Virus record (IMG/VR): IMGVR_UViG_3300042518_000607
Span: 1 to 35,566 of that record
Origin: a virus
Direction: 5' to 3' (one strand)
DNA length: 35,566 nt
Numbering within the stretch: the first letter of the stretch is position 1; each line of letters opens with the position of its first letter. Under the pieces are notes generated by a model. That model did no database searches, was not told where the DNA came from, and saw only the letters and a list, made by a program, of their open reading frames with translations. This document shows positions 7,080 to 13,056 of the stretch, piece after piece. The translations under genes were made by a program, and so were the position numbers.

Positions 7080-7516
7080 GCCTTGGCCTTGCGAATAAGT
7101 TGTAAGTAGATTTCGTTAAAGTTCGGATCTAGTATGCGTTCGTGTTTTATATTTCGGGCTGCAATTATAGGCAATTTACGATCACAATTAAATATAAAAG
7201 CGATATCCGTCATAGTGAATGCAAAGTCTTGATAGCATATTGTTATGGCCACATGACGCGCAAAGCTTTGGCGCTGGTAGATATGCTGAATACTAATTTC
7301 GTAGTATTCTGCTACTACTTTGCATACCCGCTCGGATACTTCATAGAGTTCGGCGGTGTTCATTTTTCGAACACGCCCGCGCGGTTTCTTTGTTCGATTT
7401 CCGAACAATTCCTCGCGTTCTATTTTAAGAATCGCTGAAAGCGGGAGCGTAGCCAGCGGCTTAGGGTTTGTATCTTGCGCGAGGTCACTGATGTGACCGA
7501 TCGGATGTAAGGGCAT
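7076..7516 (-). CDS. Small DNA-binding protein with DnaA domain IV-like helices
   Basis: In this 146-aa protein, residues from about 65 on resemble the C-terminal DNA-binding domain of DnaA: a first helix that sets the domain (VCKVVAEYYEISIQHI), the QRQSFARHVAITICYQDF helix in the place of DnaA's R-x-x-A-M-Y-L helix, then FTMTDIAFIFNCDRKLPIIAAR in the place of the helix-turn-helix and signature. The ATPase part of DnaA is absent. The N-terminus has an LPLSAILKIEREEL motif shared in outline with the next two genes upstream. It lies immediately before the primase/helicase gene, so origin recognition or loading is a reasonable inference, and transcription control is an alternative. Confidence 0.6.
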   Translation of the reverse strand: MPLHPIGHISDLAQDTNPKPLATLPLSAILKIEREELFGNRTKKPRGRVRKMNTAELYEVSERVCKVVAEYYEISIQHIYQRQSFARHVAITICYQDFAFTMTDIAFIFNCDRKLPIIAARNIKHERILDPNFNEIYLQLIRKAKA

Positions 7517-7555
7517 ATTTTTTCCTCTAAATAATATCCGACTTGTAAAGTAGTT

Positions 7556-8119
7556 TCAGGATCTAAGTTGTTCATGTCGAGTCCAAAGATAGTCTTCGAT
7601 TTTTTGCGCTGTTAGTTGCACTTGCGAGTATGTATCAAGCTCATCCATAGCCGCGTAAATATGATGCGAAAGAGTCGAGCGATTCATGTCTAAGTATTCG
7701 GCGATCTTGAATGATGTAAGCTTCAGATATACGGTCGCAAAGAATATAAACATCCGCTTTGCTGCTATTAGCTCTTGGAATCTTACCTTGTCTCTTAGCG
7801 TGTGTTTTGTCGGAAAATGTTTAAGCACTTCGACTTCAAGGCCTTCGAGTTCGCCGTATGGATTGACAAATGCAAAGTCAATACCTCGCTTCATAAAGTA
7901 AGCGCTTTTGGTTCTCGGGTCTATCCTTGCAAATTGAAGTTGCGGTCTTTTTTGTTTTGCAAAGTAATAATCTGCTAGGTTATTCTTAGTTTTTATTGCT
8001 TGTCTGGTTTTGCGTTCGAGTTCTTCGCGTTCCTCTCGAAGTTGCTCTGATAGGCTTTTGCCTTTGACGAAGGGGGTCGGTAGACCTTCCCCCTCGTCGT
8101 AAATAGCCGCGTAATTCAT
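7556..8119 (-). CDS. DNA-binding protein, LSEQLREER motif plus DnaA domain IV-like C-terminus
   Basis: The 187-aa protein has an N-terminal segment with the motif SLSEQLREEREELERK (about 23-38). This is followed by a middle part, with an FAFVNPYGELEGLEVEVLKHFP region that may be beta-rich. The C-terminal domain (about 105-165) includes RFQELIAAKRMFIFF, then TSFKIAEYLDMNRSTLSHHIY, a clear helix-turn-helix placed like the DnaA signature helix. The start overlaps the stop of the ribbon-helix-helix gene by 4 nt; 39 nt separate it from the next gene. Likely a sequence-specific DNA binder acting in replication or early gene control; the partner site is unknown. Confidence 0.6.
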   Translation of the reverse strand: MNYAAIYDEGEGLPTPFVKGKSLSEQLREEREELERKTRQAIKTKNNLADYYFAKQKRPQLQFARIDPRTKSAYFMKRGIDFAFVNPYGELEGLEVEVLKHFPTKHTLRDKVRFQELIAAKRMFIFFATVYLKLTSFKIAEYLDMNRSTLSHHIYAAMDELDTYSQVQLTAQKIEDYLWTRHEQLRS

Positions 8120-8424
8120 TTTACATCCTCGAATTCTTTAAAGTATTTTTTTAGTGCTCTTCTGAATAGCTCTCTTTGCGAGATATTTTGCGCCTTTGCG
8201 AGTTCTCGGAATCGAGCGGCCATTGCGTTTGGTATTTTAATCGCAAGCGCTGTAATGCCTTGTCTTTTATCGGGTGTAAGGCCTTCGCCTTTAGCTCTTT
8301 GGAATCCGATTGCAGTTTTCTCGATTACCCTGCGTTCCTCTCTTAGTTGTTGAGACAATGGAACTCCAAGCTTAAGCGAAGTCTCGATACCGGCGACTTC
8401 TTTGTATAGGGCGGATGTTTTCAT
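8116..8424 (-). CDS. Ribbon-helix-helix DNA-binding protein
   Basis: The 102-aa protein begins like its neighbour (an MKTSALYKE opening, then PLSQQLREERRVIEK) but ends in a different DNA-binding fold. ALAIKIPNAMAARFRELAKAQ followed by NISQRELFRRALKKYF (about 60-95) is a typical ribbon-helix-helix: a strand that contacts DNA, then two helices. Proteins of this fold act as dimers or tetramers on repeated operators. It overlaps genes on both sides by 4 nt and so is made with them. Autoregulation or a plasmid-style role at an origin are possible; the sequence does not choose. Confidence 0.65.
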   Translation of the reverse strand: MKTSALYKEVAGIETSLKLGVPLSQQLREERRVIEKTAIGFQRAKGEGLTPDKRQGITALAIKIPNAMAARFRELAKAQNISQRELFRRALKKYFKEFEDVK

Positions 8425-8741
8425 GCGGTTACTCCTTTGCTATTTTTCTTCTTATTCCAATAGTAATTGGATTTATGTCCTTCGCGGATTTTATTAAGCT
8501 TAATATCATCTTGCATGTAATACAAAACAGAGTGTGATTCAAACTTACAACCTCTCACAGTCCTATATCCTTTATTGTTTAGATATCTAGCTATCTCTTT
8601 ATGAGTTTTATTAGTTTTAATTCTGTTTATGTATTCTCGCCCTAATTCTACTGATTCAAACTTCTGAATCTTAATTCTTTGCTTGTTATTTGATTTGTTT
8701 TCAGTAGTTCCAAACCATCTTTTGAATAGCTCCTTAAACAT
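8421..8741 (-). CDS. Small basic protein with recombinase-like helix-turn-helix
   Basis: This 106-aa protein is very rich in lysine, arginine and asparagine. Residues about 34-75 (REYINRIKTNKTHKEIARYLNNKGYRT and the following GCKFESHSV) match the pattern of the 'recombinase' winged helix in serine recombinases and similar transposon proteins, where IAxxLNxxGxxT forms a helix-turn-helix. The catalytic serine domain is absent, so this is probably a DNA-binding protein and not a recombinase. A GGAG motif lies ten bases before the ATG. Its base composition is clearly more AT-rich than that of its neighbours, which hints at a separate origin. Confidence 0.6.
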   Translation of the reverse strand: MFKELFKRWFGTTENKSNNKQRIKIQKFESVELGREYINRIKTNKTHKEIARYLNNKGYRTVRGCKFESHSVLYYMQDDIKLNKIREGHKSNYYWNKKKNSKGVTA

Positions 8742-8768
8742 ATCTCATCTCCAAAAAAAAATAAATAA

Positions 8769-9389
8769 TTAAGCGAGCACCTTGCTCTCTTGTAATTGTA
8801 AAACTTCTTCTTTATCAAGCCCTCGAACTAAGATATACTCATGCAAGTAGTGTATCATATTTCGAACATATTCGTAATTGTACGCGGGTCTCGGAAATGA
8901 GTATTCCGCTTTGTTTTTAAAGTCCATCGCTTCAGGTGAATTGAATTCGAATATCTTGTAATGTACATACGGGGCGTTGAATAGCTCGCAATATACACGC
9001 CATTGCAGAGAGTTGTAATAGTCATCAAAACTAATTGTACTATACTTGGTTTTGATTTCTACGACATCAAGCCCGATAAGTTGGTCTGCGACGCCTGTTA
9101 CTGATATATCACCGAATTGAGTGCGGAAGACGCGGCGAACTTTATACTCAAATACTCGCGAGCGGTAATCCATGCAATTACGGGCGTTTAGAATGCAATC
9201 AGTGCTGAACTTGCCTTCAAACTCCATAGGGTAGTCGGTTTGCATCATTTCATGAAACTCTATTCCTCTTTGCATCATTGCATTAGGCGGATCGAGTCTT
9301 AGAAGCGAGCGCTCGAACTGCTCGACTGTTATTAGACCATCAAGAAAGCGGCGATACGATTCGAGCTGGGTGGCACTAATTTTGATCAT
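8769..9389 (-). CDS. PD-(D/E)XK exonuclease (RecB/Cas4-like)
   Basis: The 206-aa protein shows the RecB-family nuclease core: a histidine in RGIEFHEMMQ (41-50), GVADQLIG (99-106) with the first catalytic aspartate, EIKTK (111-115) as the E-x-K motif, and NSLQWRVY (126-133) as the QxxxY motif. Most of the cysteines expected for a Cas4 iron-sulphur cluster are missing, so this is a plain PDDEXK_1-type enzyme. With a Sak4-like ATPase and SSB-like protein in the same transcript, a 5'-end resection role in single-strand annealing recombination is plausible. It overlaps the upstream DUF551-like gene by 14 nt. Confidence 0.82.
   Translation of the reverse strand: MIKISATQLESYRRFLDGLITVEQFERSLLRLDPPNAMMQRGIEFHEMMQTDYPMEFEGKFSTDCILNARNCMDYRSRVFEYKVRRVFRTQFGDISVTGVADQLIGLDVVEIKTKYSTISFDDYYNSLQWRVYCELFNAPYVHYKIFEFNSPEAMDFKNKAEYSFPRPAYNYEYVRNMIHYLHEYILVRGLDKEEVLQLQESKVLA
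8775..8787 (-). terminator. Weak hairpin with long T-rich tail at end of nuclease gene
   Basis: On the minus strand GAGCA and TGCTC pair around a 3-nt loop just before the nuclease stop codon. A strongly T-rich run of about 20 nt follows (through 8752), ending close to the GGAG of the next gene. The stem is short, so full termination is doubtful; partial attenuation ahead of the DNA-binding cluster is possible. Confidence 0.3.
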
Positions 9390-9792
9390 CTTCGACCTCC
9401 TTCATGTCGTCAATTGCTTTGTCGTATCCGCTTGTAAAAGCAGCCCAAATATAGCCGTCTTCTTTATTTTTAGCGTCTTTAAGCAGTTGTTCTGCGCTCT
9501 CTTTGTCATACAAATTGCTTCTTAGTTGCTCATATAACCACTCTACTGCTCTCATACTTCCTCCTTTAGTAAATTTTTCAGGTAATGGTAGCCAGTACAT
9601 AGGCTCTTGAAGACCTTCTAAATAGCCCCAACTGTATGTATTCCCATAAGTAGTCCATCCTTCTTGAAATTTATCATCCTTATCAAGCCATGATGCAACA
9701 TGAACAAATGCTTCATCGCATATCTCATACATAACAATTATGCTAGTCCCGTCTTTCGGGGCTGTTTCGATAGGCATCCAATATTTACTCAT
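9376..9792 (-). CDS. DUF551-like domain fused to an AVEWL-family module
   Basis: The 138-aa protein has two parts. Residues 1-75 resemble DUF551: YWMPIETAPKDGTSI at the start and MYWLPLPEKF at the end, with a VASW strand between. From about residue 80, MRAVEWLYEQLRSNLY followed by a C-terminal acidic helix resembles the small AVEWL proteins encoded just upstream. DUF551 is common in phages and has no known activity. The fusion with a local paralogue suggests gene joining within this array. It overlaps its neighbours by 4 and 14 nt. Confidence 0.65.
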   Translation of the reverse strand: MSKYWMPIETAPKDGTSIIVMYEICDEAFVHVASWLDKDDKFQEGWTTYGNTYSWGYLEGLQEPMYWLPLPEKFTKGGSMRAVEWLYEQLRSNLYDKESAEQLLKDAKNKEDGYIWAAFTSGYDKAIDDMKEVEDDQN

Positions 9793-10022
9793 ACATCCTC
9801 CTGTCCATATACTAATCTATAATACGCTTCCGGCGTGCATGCTTCTTTGAGTTTTGCGCCCGCCTCGAAGGCTTTAATTATTTGCTCGCGTTCCTTTGCA
9901 ATTAAGTCAACTGTTTGGAATCTGATCTGCGATAGGACTTCGCCTGGAGTCCGAGTCACTGAAGCTTCATAATATGCGAAGTCGAGTGATTGCCGTAGGG
10001 TCTGCATTGCGGTCTTACTCAT
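9789..10022 (-). CDS. AVEWL-array protein 3 (divergent)
   Basis: The 77-aa protein starts MSKTAMQTLRQSLDF and holds AKEREQIIKAFEAGAK (about 44-59), then a YYRLVYG segment. This is the same plan as the next two genes upstream (MSKQ start, helix, EREQI-KA-G helix, aromatic end), although the AVEWL part is degraded to TAMQTL. I start it at the ATG ending at 10022 and not at 10061, because a GGAGGCGAAC sequence lies directly ahead and the paralogues start with MSK. It is probably a compact helical protein of unknown role. Confidence 0.65.
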   Translation of the reverse strand: MSKTAMQTLRQSLDFAYYEASVTRTPGEVLSQIRFQTVDLIAKEREQIIKAFEAGAKLKEACTPEAYYRLVYGQEDV

Positions 10023-10263
10023 GTTCGCCTCCGTAGGTTTCATAGTAGTAATCATATGCATTGCCTAAACATTCAGTGCCTTTATGCATATATTCTATTG
10101 TATTCAATTGCCCTTGCTGATATGCTTTTACTATTTGAATTTTTTCTATTTGTTTAGAATAATTAACTACATCTGCAATATAGTCCCATTTGCTTAATGG
10201 TATATAGTCTATTGCTTGGTTTATGTTAATTACCAACCACTCAACCGCCGTTTGCTTACTCAT
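10015..10263 (-). CDS. AVEWL-array protein 2
   Basis: The 82-aa protein opens MSKQTAVEWLVININQ and contains IEKIQIVKAYQQGQ, then an aromatic stretch YDYYYETYGGEHE. It resembles the product of the next gene upstream over its whole length. The last codons of that gene supply the GGAGGCGACC that precedes this start, and the stop and start overlap by 8 nt in ATGAGTAA. The same junction recurs at its own 3' end. I know this type only as short, abundant Bacteroidota phage proteins of unknown function. Confidence 0.7.
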   Translation of the reverse strand: MSKQTAVEWLVININQAIDYIPLSKWDYIADVVNYSKQIEKIQIVKAYQQGQLNTIEYMHKGTECLGNAYDYYYETYGGEHE

Positions 10264-10474
10264 GGTCGCCTCCATATGGTAATTCACCATGATAGAGTCT
10301 GTAATAATCATATCCGGTCACATCCATTGCCCTACGCTCCCATGCTTTTGCAATTTGCTCGCGTTCCATTTGTCTTGCTGTAATGAAAAATCCAACTAAC
10401 TCCTCAAGTTCATGTACATTATTTTCCAACATTTGCTGCCATAACCACTCTACCGCCGTTTGTTGCTTACTCAT
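10256..10474 (-). CDS. AVEWL-array protein 1
   Basis: The 72-aa protein opens MSKQQTAVEWLWQQML and contains MEREQIAKAWERRAMD, then YDYYRLYHG. The start is the ATG ending at 10474; a TTG codon just ahead is less likely. It overlaps the 68-aa gene upstream by 8 nt and the next paralogue by 8 nt. The protein is predicted to be two helices with an aromatic C-terminal tail and no membrane segment. Function unknown. Confidence 0.7.
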   Translation of the reverse strand: MSKQQTAVEWLWQQMLENNVHELEELVGFFITARQMEREQIAKAWERRAMDVTGYDYYRLYHGELPYGGDHE

Positions 10475-10673
10475 CAATATACTCCTGATACGGGTCTCTT
10501 AAATTGCGAATCTTAACTTGTTCGCGTTCGTGTATTGTAATGCGGGCAATTGATACCATTTCTTTCTCGAAGCGATCATAAGCCCACTCTCTGACATCCT
10601 CTTCGGATAGCGAGTAGTCAAGGAGCACATCGTCCTCGTCGAATGCGCCCCAGACTTCGAAGGTGTGACTCAT
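10467..10673 (-). CDS. Small acidic protein
   Basis: This 68-aa protein, starting MSHTFEVWGAFDEDDV, is strongly acidic in its first half and has an EREQV motif near the end, where the AVEWL array proteins have EREQI. It may be a distant member or simply co-transcribed. It overlaps the Sak4-like gene by 4 nt at its start and the first AVEWL gene by 8 nt at its end. I do not recognise the family; an acidic protein of this size might mimic DNA, but nothing shows that directly. Confidence 0.6.
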   Translation of the reverse strand: MSHTFEVWGAFDEDDVLLDYSLSEEDVREWAYDRFEKEMVSIARITIHEREQVKIRNLRDPYQEYIDE

Positions 10674-11563
10674 TTCACCACCTCTTCAAACTTACCGCTT
10701 TCTTTATTCCATTGCAAGCCGCGCTCTCCGAAGGTAGTTACGACTGAAGCCCAAACCGCGCGCTTTAAAGCATCCTCAAGGCCTGCTTTGCTAAGTTCTG
10801 CTACAAACTTATTAGCATCCTTTGCGGCTTTTGCCTTTTCGCTCCACTCTGATACTAAGGCAATGGCGGCCTCTTGCTCTTTGGAGCGTCGGCTTATTGC
10901 ACTCTTGGTATGTTCTAAAATATCAGCAAGGCAAGTAGTCATAGAGTGCAAGCCATCGACATGAACGGGTGCGATCTCCGCGCAGTTTTTAGCTACAATG
11001 CTATCACTAAGATCAAAAGTCAAGACGCGCTTATTGCCTTGTGTCGTATAGTAACCTACAAGGTCGCATGACTGCATAAGTAGGTCGTAACTTGCGCCTG
11101 GTATCAAAGGGCGCTTAATTCTCATATCGCCTTCTTCTTTTTCTTTTGCGTGTGCAATAAATACGACGTTCTTACCGGATAACTTCAAGGGCGTAAAAAA
11201 CTCTTGGAATATCCGCTTGGTCTCGCCCCAAAGTTTGATCGTATTACGCAAAAGTCCGGGGTTGTTTGCTACAAGGTGCATTTGCATAAGCTCAATAACA
11301 GTGCCCGCCGTATCGATAATGATCGTATCATGCTTTGCAAGTATTGCATCTAGCTCTTGCTTGTTATTCAGCAAGTCTTGCCATGACTCGAACTGCAAGC
11401 CGTTTTTTAGCAGTGAGGATCTATGAAGCCCTCGGTCGAAGTCCAATACAATTGGATTCGGCGCGGTATTCGCAAGTGTGGTTTTACCAATTCCAGGATC
11501 GCCGTATATTAGGACATTCAGCCCGTTTACTTGCATCCCGCCTGTTTGTGTGATTAGTCTCAT
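10670..11563 (-). CDS. RecA-like AAA_24 ATPase (Sak4-type annealing/recombination protein)
   Basis: The 297-aa protein has Walker A GDPGIGKTTL (21-30), a following PIVLDFDRGL strand, Walker B TIIIDTAG (80-87), and the NVVFIAHAKEKEEG strand with the sensor-like histidine. This is the AAA_24 / phage Sak4 layout, a minimal RecA-core ATPase that works with phage SSB in homology-directed annealing. A lysine-rich and acidic C-terminal helix ends the protein. It sits with a RecB-like nuclease, an SSB-like protein and two branched-DNA enzymes in one transcript, which supports a recombination role. Confidence 0.85.
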   Translation of the reverse strand: MRLITQTGGMQVNGLNVLIYGDPGIGKTTLANTAPNPIVLDFDRGLHRSSLLKNGLQFESWQDLLNNKQELDAILAKHDTIIIDTAGTVIELMQMHLVANNPGLLRNTIKLWGETKRIFQEFFTPLKLSGKNVVFIAHAKEKEEGDMRIKRPLIPGASYDLLMQSCDLVGYYTTQGNKRVLTFDLSDSIVAKNCAEIAPVHVDGLHSMTTCLADILEHTKSAISRRSKEQEAAIALVSEWSEKAKAAKDANKFVAELSKAGLEDALKRAVWASVVTTFGERGLQWNKESGKFEEVVK

Positions 11564-11772
11564 CTCTTTACTCCTAGTATTCTTTTTAATTCATTATAGT
11601 TTAGTAAATACATTGTCTTTTCGCCGTACGGTACTTGCTTTACTTTTCTTAGCACCGCTTCTTTCTCATTCCTTTCTTTGCTTGCAGGCCGTCCGACTGC
11701 CATATAGTGCAAGAGTCTTCGCGATACTTGGAATAATTCGGCGGCCTCGCGAATAGTCAGCCAGTCACTCAT
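11560..11772 (-). CDS. Excisionase/MerR-like helix-turn-helix protein
   Basis: The 70-aa protein starts with WLTIREAAELFQVSRRLLHYM (4-24), the helix-turn-helix of the HTH_17/excisionase group, followed by a wing containing KTMYLLNYNELKRIL. Such proteins bind DNA as small architectural or regulatory factors. With no integrase in the genome, excision is unlikely and control of early transcription is a better guess. It overlaps the 35-aa membrane gene and the Sak4-like gene by 4 nt each. Confidence 0.7.
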   Translation of the reverse strand: MSDWLTIREAAELFQVSRRLLHYMAVGRPASKERNEKEAVLRKVKQVPYGEKTMYLLNYNELKRILGVKR

Positions 11773-11876
11773 TGCAGTGCTCCGTACATATGCATTTCAA
11801 AGCGATTAAGAATGTAGTGTGCGAGTATGATAAATACTACGCCATGCCATAGCTTTAGTTCTAATCTTTTTTTCAT
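11769..11876 (-). CDS. Tiny membrane protein, 35 aa
   Basis: This frame encodes a basic MKKRLELKLW start, then a hydrophobic stretch VVFIILAHYIL, ending in EMHMYGALQ. A single membrane helix with a positive N-terminus is likely. Its start overlaps the stop of the 36-aa gene and its stop overlaps the start of the helix-turn-helix gene, each by 4 nt (ATGA). The perfect chain of overlaps is the main reason for accepting so short a gene. Function unknown. Confidence 0.55.
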   Translation of the reverse strand: MKKRLELKLWHGVVFIILAHYILNRFEMHMYGALQ

Positions 11877-11983
11877 CGTACAAGTCCATTAATGATTGCA
11901 TATACAATTAAGTAGCTTAGGAATAGGCCTCCGAAGAGTCCGACGGCCATCTCGAATATCGCCTGCTTGGTTTCGGGCTTCAT
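11873..11983 (-). CDS. Tiny membrane protein, 36 aa
   Basis: It begins MKPETKQAIFEM, then has a membrane helix AVGLFGGLFLSYLIVYAII and a short basic end. It overlaps the genes on both sides by 4 nt. Small early phage membrane proteins often interfere with host functions or superinfecting phages, but the sequence gives no direct sign of this. Confidence 0.6.
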   Translation of the reverse strand: MKPETKQAIFEMAVGLFGGLFLSYLIVYAIINGLVR

Positions 11984-12114
11984 TTTGCACCTCGTTTGAG
12001 GATTACCCATTTGCCGTTGTATGGCATTACTTGAGCTTCGCCTGCTGGATGCAAGAAGATTGCAGCCATTGCCTCGGCAAAAGAGTTGTAGATTTTGTGT
12101 GGTTTGAGTTTCAT
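11980..12114 (-). CDS. Small hypothetical protein, 44 aa
   Basis: It starts MKLKPHKIYNSFAEAM and ends YNGKWVILKRGAK. An AAAGGAG ribosome-binding site lies 7 nt before the ATG, one of the best in the genome, so expression should be strong. The stop overlaps the next start by 4 nt. The composition is basic with two probable strands; the family is not recognised. Confidence 0.65.
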   Translation of the reverse strand: MKLKPHKIYNSFAEAMAAIFLHPAGEAQVMPYNGKWVILKRGAK

Positions 12115-12142
12115 ACCTTCGCTCCTTTGAAGTGTGAATAGT

Positions 12143-12158
12143 GGGGGCCGTAGCCCCC
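12143..12158. terminator. GC hairpin between early genes
   Basis: GGGGGC and GCCCCC pair around a 4-nt loop (CGTA on the plus strand). No T-run follows on the minus strand, so this may be an mRNA-stabilising or processing hairpin ahead of the 44-aa gene and not a terminator. Confidence 0.4.
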
Positions 12159-12166
12159 GTTTGTAA

Positions 12167-12382
12167 TTATGCCATTCCTTTCTTTTGCATTAAGATGTAT
12201 GTTGCTGATCTCTCTGGTCCTGTCATGTAATCTAGTAAGTGCTCTGCTTCTTCTGATATTACTTCATCTAAGATTGTTACAAGTGAGGCTCCGTAGTGTT
12301 TTGCTATTGATTTGATTATTTCATAGCATGTTGTTTCGTCAGTTGATTCTAAGAATGCTTTGTTTGCTTGTCCGTTTGTCAT
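12167..12382 (-). CDS. Small hypothetical early protein, 71 aa
   Basis: The protein starts MTNGQANKAFLES and is mainly helical and acidic (SIAKHYGASLVTILDEVISEEAEHLL). There is no membrane segment or known motif. It overlaps the gene upstream by 4 nt and is followed by a GC hairpin. It would be among the first phage proteins made if the promoters at 12.6-13.0 kb are early ones, as I infer. Confidence 0.65.
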   Translation of the reverse strand: MTNGQANKAFLESTDETTCYEIIKSIAKHYGASLVTILDEVISEEAEHLLDYMTGPERSATYILMQKKGMA

Positions 12383-12567
12383 TGTTTTACTCCGGCCAGT
12401 TTGCTAAATAAATTTTTGTCGGTCTCAAGTAGGTATAAGTAGTCATTTAATTCGTACCATATATCCTCGTTCTGCTTATCATCAATCATTGCTTTTACTT
12501 TTTTAATTTCAGCATCAATTATTACTATTATATTCGCGTATCTTGTTTCGCACTGTAATTCTTTCAT
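12379..12567 (-). CDS. Small hypothetical early protein, 62 aa
   Basis: I start this at the ATG ending at 12567 (MKELQCETRYAN). A longer frame from 12630 would run into the candidate promoter at 12610-12640. The protein is helical, with alternating acidic and basic residues and a possible short coiled coil (DAEIKKVKAMIDDKQNED). The family is not recognised. It is the first gene after the proximal promoter. Confidence 0.65.
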   Translation of the reverse strand: MKELQCETRYANIIVIIDAEIKKVKAMIDDKQNEDIWYELNDYLYLLETDKNLFSKLAGVKQ

Positions 12568-12609
12568 CTTTTTACTCCGTTGTGTTATTGTGTGTCGTTG
12601 ATTACGGTG

Positions 12610-12640
12610 CGAACTTACGAACAAAATCAATACATGTCAA
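12610..12640 (-). promoter_or_regulatory. Candidate early promoter P2
   Basis: On the minus strand TTGACA (12640-12635) is followed after 17 nt by TAAGTTCG (12617-12610). The upstream box is a perfect -35 element. The downstream box fits the Bacteroidota TAnnTTTG pattern with one mismatch, and fits TATAAT less well. The 62-aa gene starts about 43 nt downstream of the second box. Confidence 0.6.
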
Positions 12641-12653
12641 GTCTTTTTTTTAT

Positions 12654-12866
12654 TTATCTAGTAATAATTACTTTGCTAGGTAGGTCAAGCGAGCCTAAGT
12701 AGTTGAATTCTCTAGGAGTTATGGCGAAAATAAAAATTTTCGAAATTGTAGAAATTTCGGCAAGATTTTGCACGGACTGCAGAGAGGGAAGGGCGGCGCG
12801 GTAGCTTTCGCCGTTTTTTTTATGTATTTCTATTTGAATCATTTTAGTATATTCGTATGTCATCAT
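12654..12866 (-). CDS. Possible small early protein, 70 aa
   Basis: This frame reads MMTYEYTKMIQIEIHKKNGE and goes on to IFIFAITPREFNYLGSLDLP. The strand pattern looks protein-like, and the third in-frame ATG (12842) is another possible start. The open frame continues upstream to 12977, but that part overlaps a promoter and a hairpin and is unlikely to be translated. The coding sequence contains a plus-strand terminator-like hairpin, an odd coincidence that lowers confidence. No family recognised. Confidence 0.45.
   Translation of the reverse strand: MMTYEYTKMIQIEIHKKNGESYRAALPSLQSVQNLAEISTISKIFIFAITPREFNYLGSLDLPSKVIITR
12794..12821 (+). terminator. Plus-strand intrinsic-terminator-like hairpin 1
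   Basis: CGGCG and CGCCG pair around a 10-nt loop and are followed by eight T residues on the plus strand. No plus-strand gene precedes it. It lies within the possible 70-aa minus-strand gene, where the A-run encodes lysines, so chance is a real alternative. Confidence 0.45.
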
Positions 12867-12910
12867 GCTGAATTTTGCAGGTGGCCAAATACTTAAAGCA
12901 TTGGCGTGCG

Positions 12911-12942
12911 AAAAGGCTACCCGGGGAAGGTAGCCTTTTTTT
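12911..12942. terminator. Strong bidirectional hairpin at the early leader
   Basis: AAAAGGCTACC and GGTAGCCTTTT form an 11-bp stem around a 7-nt loop. Seven T residues follow on the plus strand and four on the minus strand. On the minus strand it sits at the very start of a transcript from promoter P1, so it may be a 5' stabilising or attenuating hairpin; it may also stop read-through from the late operon. Confidence 0.7.
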
Positions 12943-12948
12943 ATTTGC

Positions 12949-12977
12949 ATTATACGGTTTTTTTGGTTAGGTTGCAA
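12949..12977 (-). promoter_or_regulatory. Candidate early promoter P1, near-consensus sigma-70 type
   Basis: On the minus strand TTGCAA (12977-12972) and TATAAT (12954-12949) are separated by exactly 17 nt. Transcription would begin near 12942, at the foot of the 11-bp hairpin. This is the best housekeeping-type promoter I found, and it lies in the only gap between the end of the late genes and the start of the early genes. Confidence 0.7.
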
Positions 12978-13022
12978 TCAGCGGCCCATCATAGCCGTAT
13001 CTTGTAACTCCCCCCAGAGCTG

Positions 13023-13056
13023 AAGCCCTGATTGTGTATGACTTTCAGGGCTTTTT
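13023..13056 (+). terminator. Plus-strand intrinsic-terminator-like hairpin 3 at end of late operon
   Basis: AAGCCCTGA and TCAGGGCTT form a 9-bp stem with a 13-nt loop; on the plus strand a T-run follows. On the minus strand it spans the stop codon of the 65-aa gene but lacks a T-run. It probably still marks the 3' end of the late transcript, or blocks antisense transcription entering it. Confidence 0.55.

Noticed and set aside
8421-8741. Serine recombinase or integrase
   Set aside because: Only a recombinase-like helix-turn-helix is present; the catalytic N-terminal domain is missing, and no other integrase is seen, so lysogeny is not supported.
12867-12977. N-terminal extension of the 70-aa early protein to 107 aa
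   Set aside because: The extra codons overlap promoter P1 and the 11-bp hairpin, which would place the start codon upstream of the transcription start.
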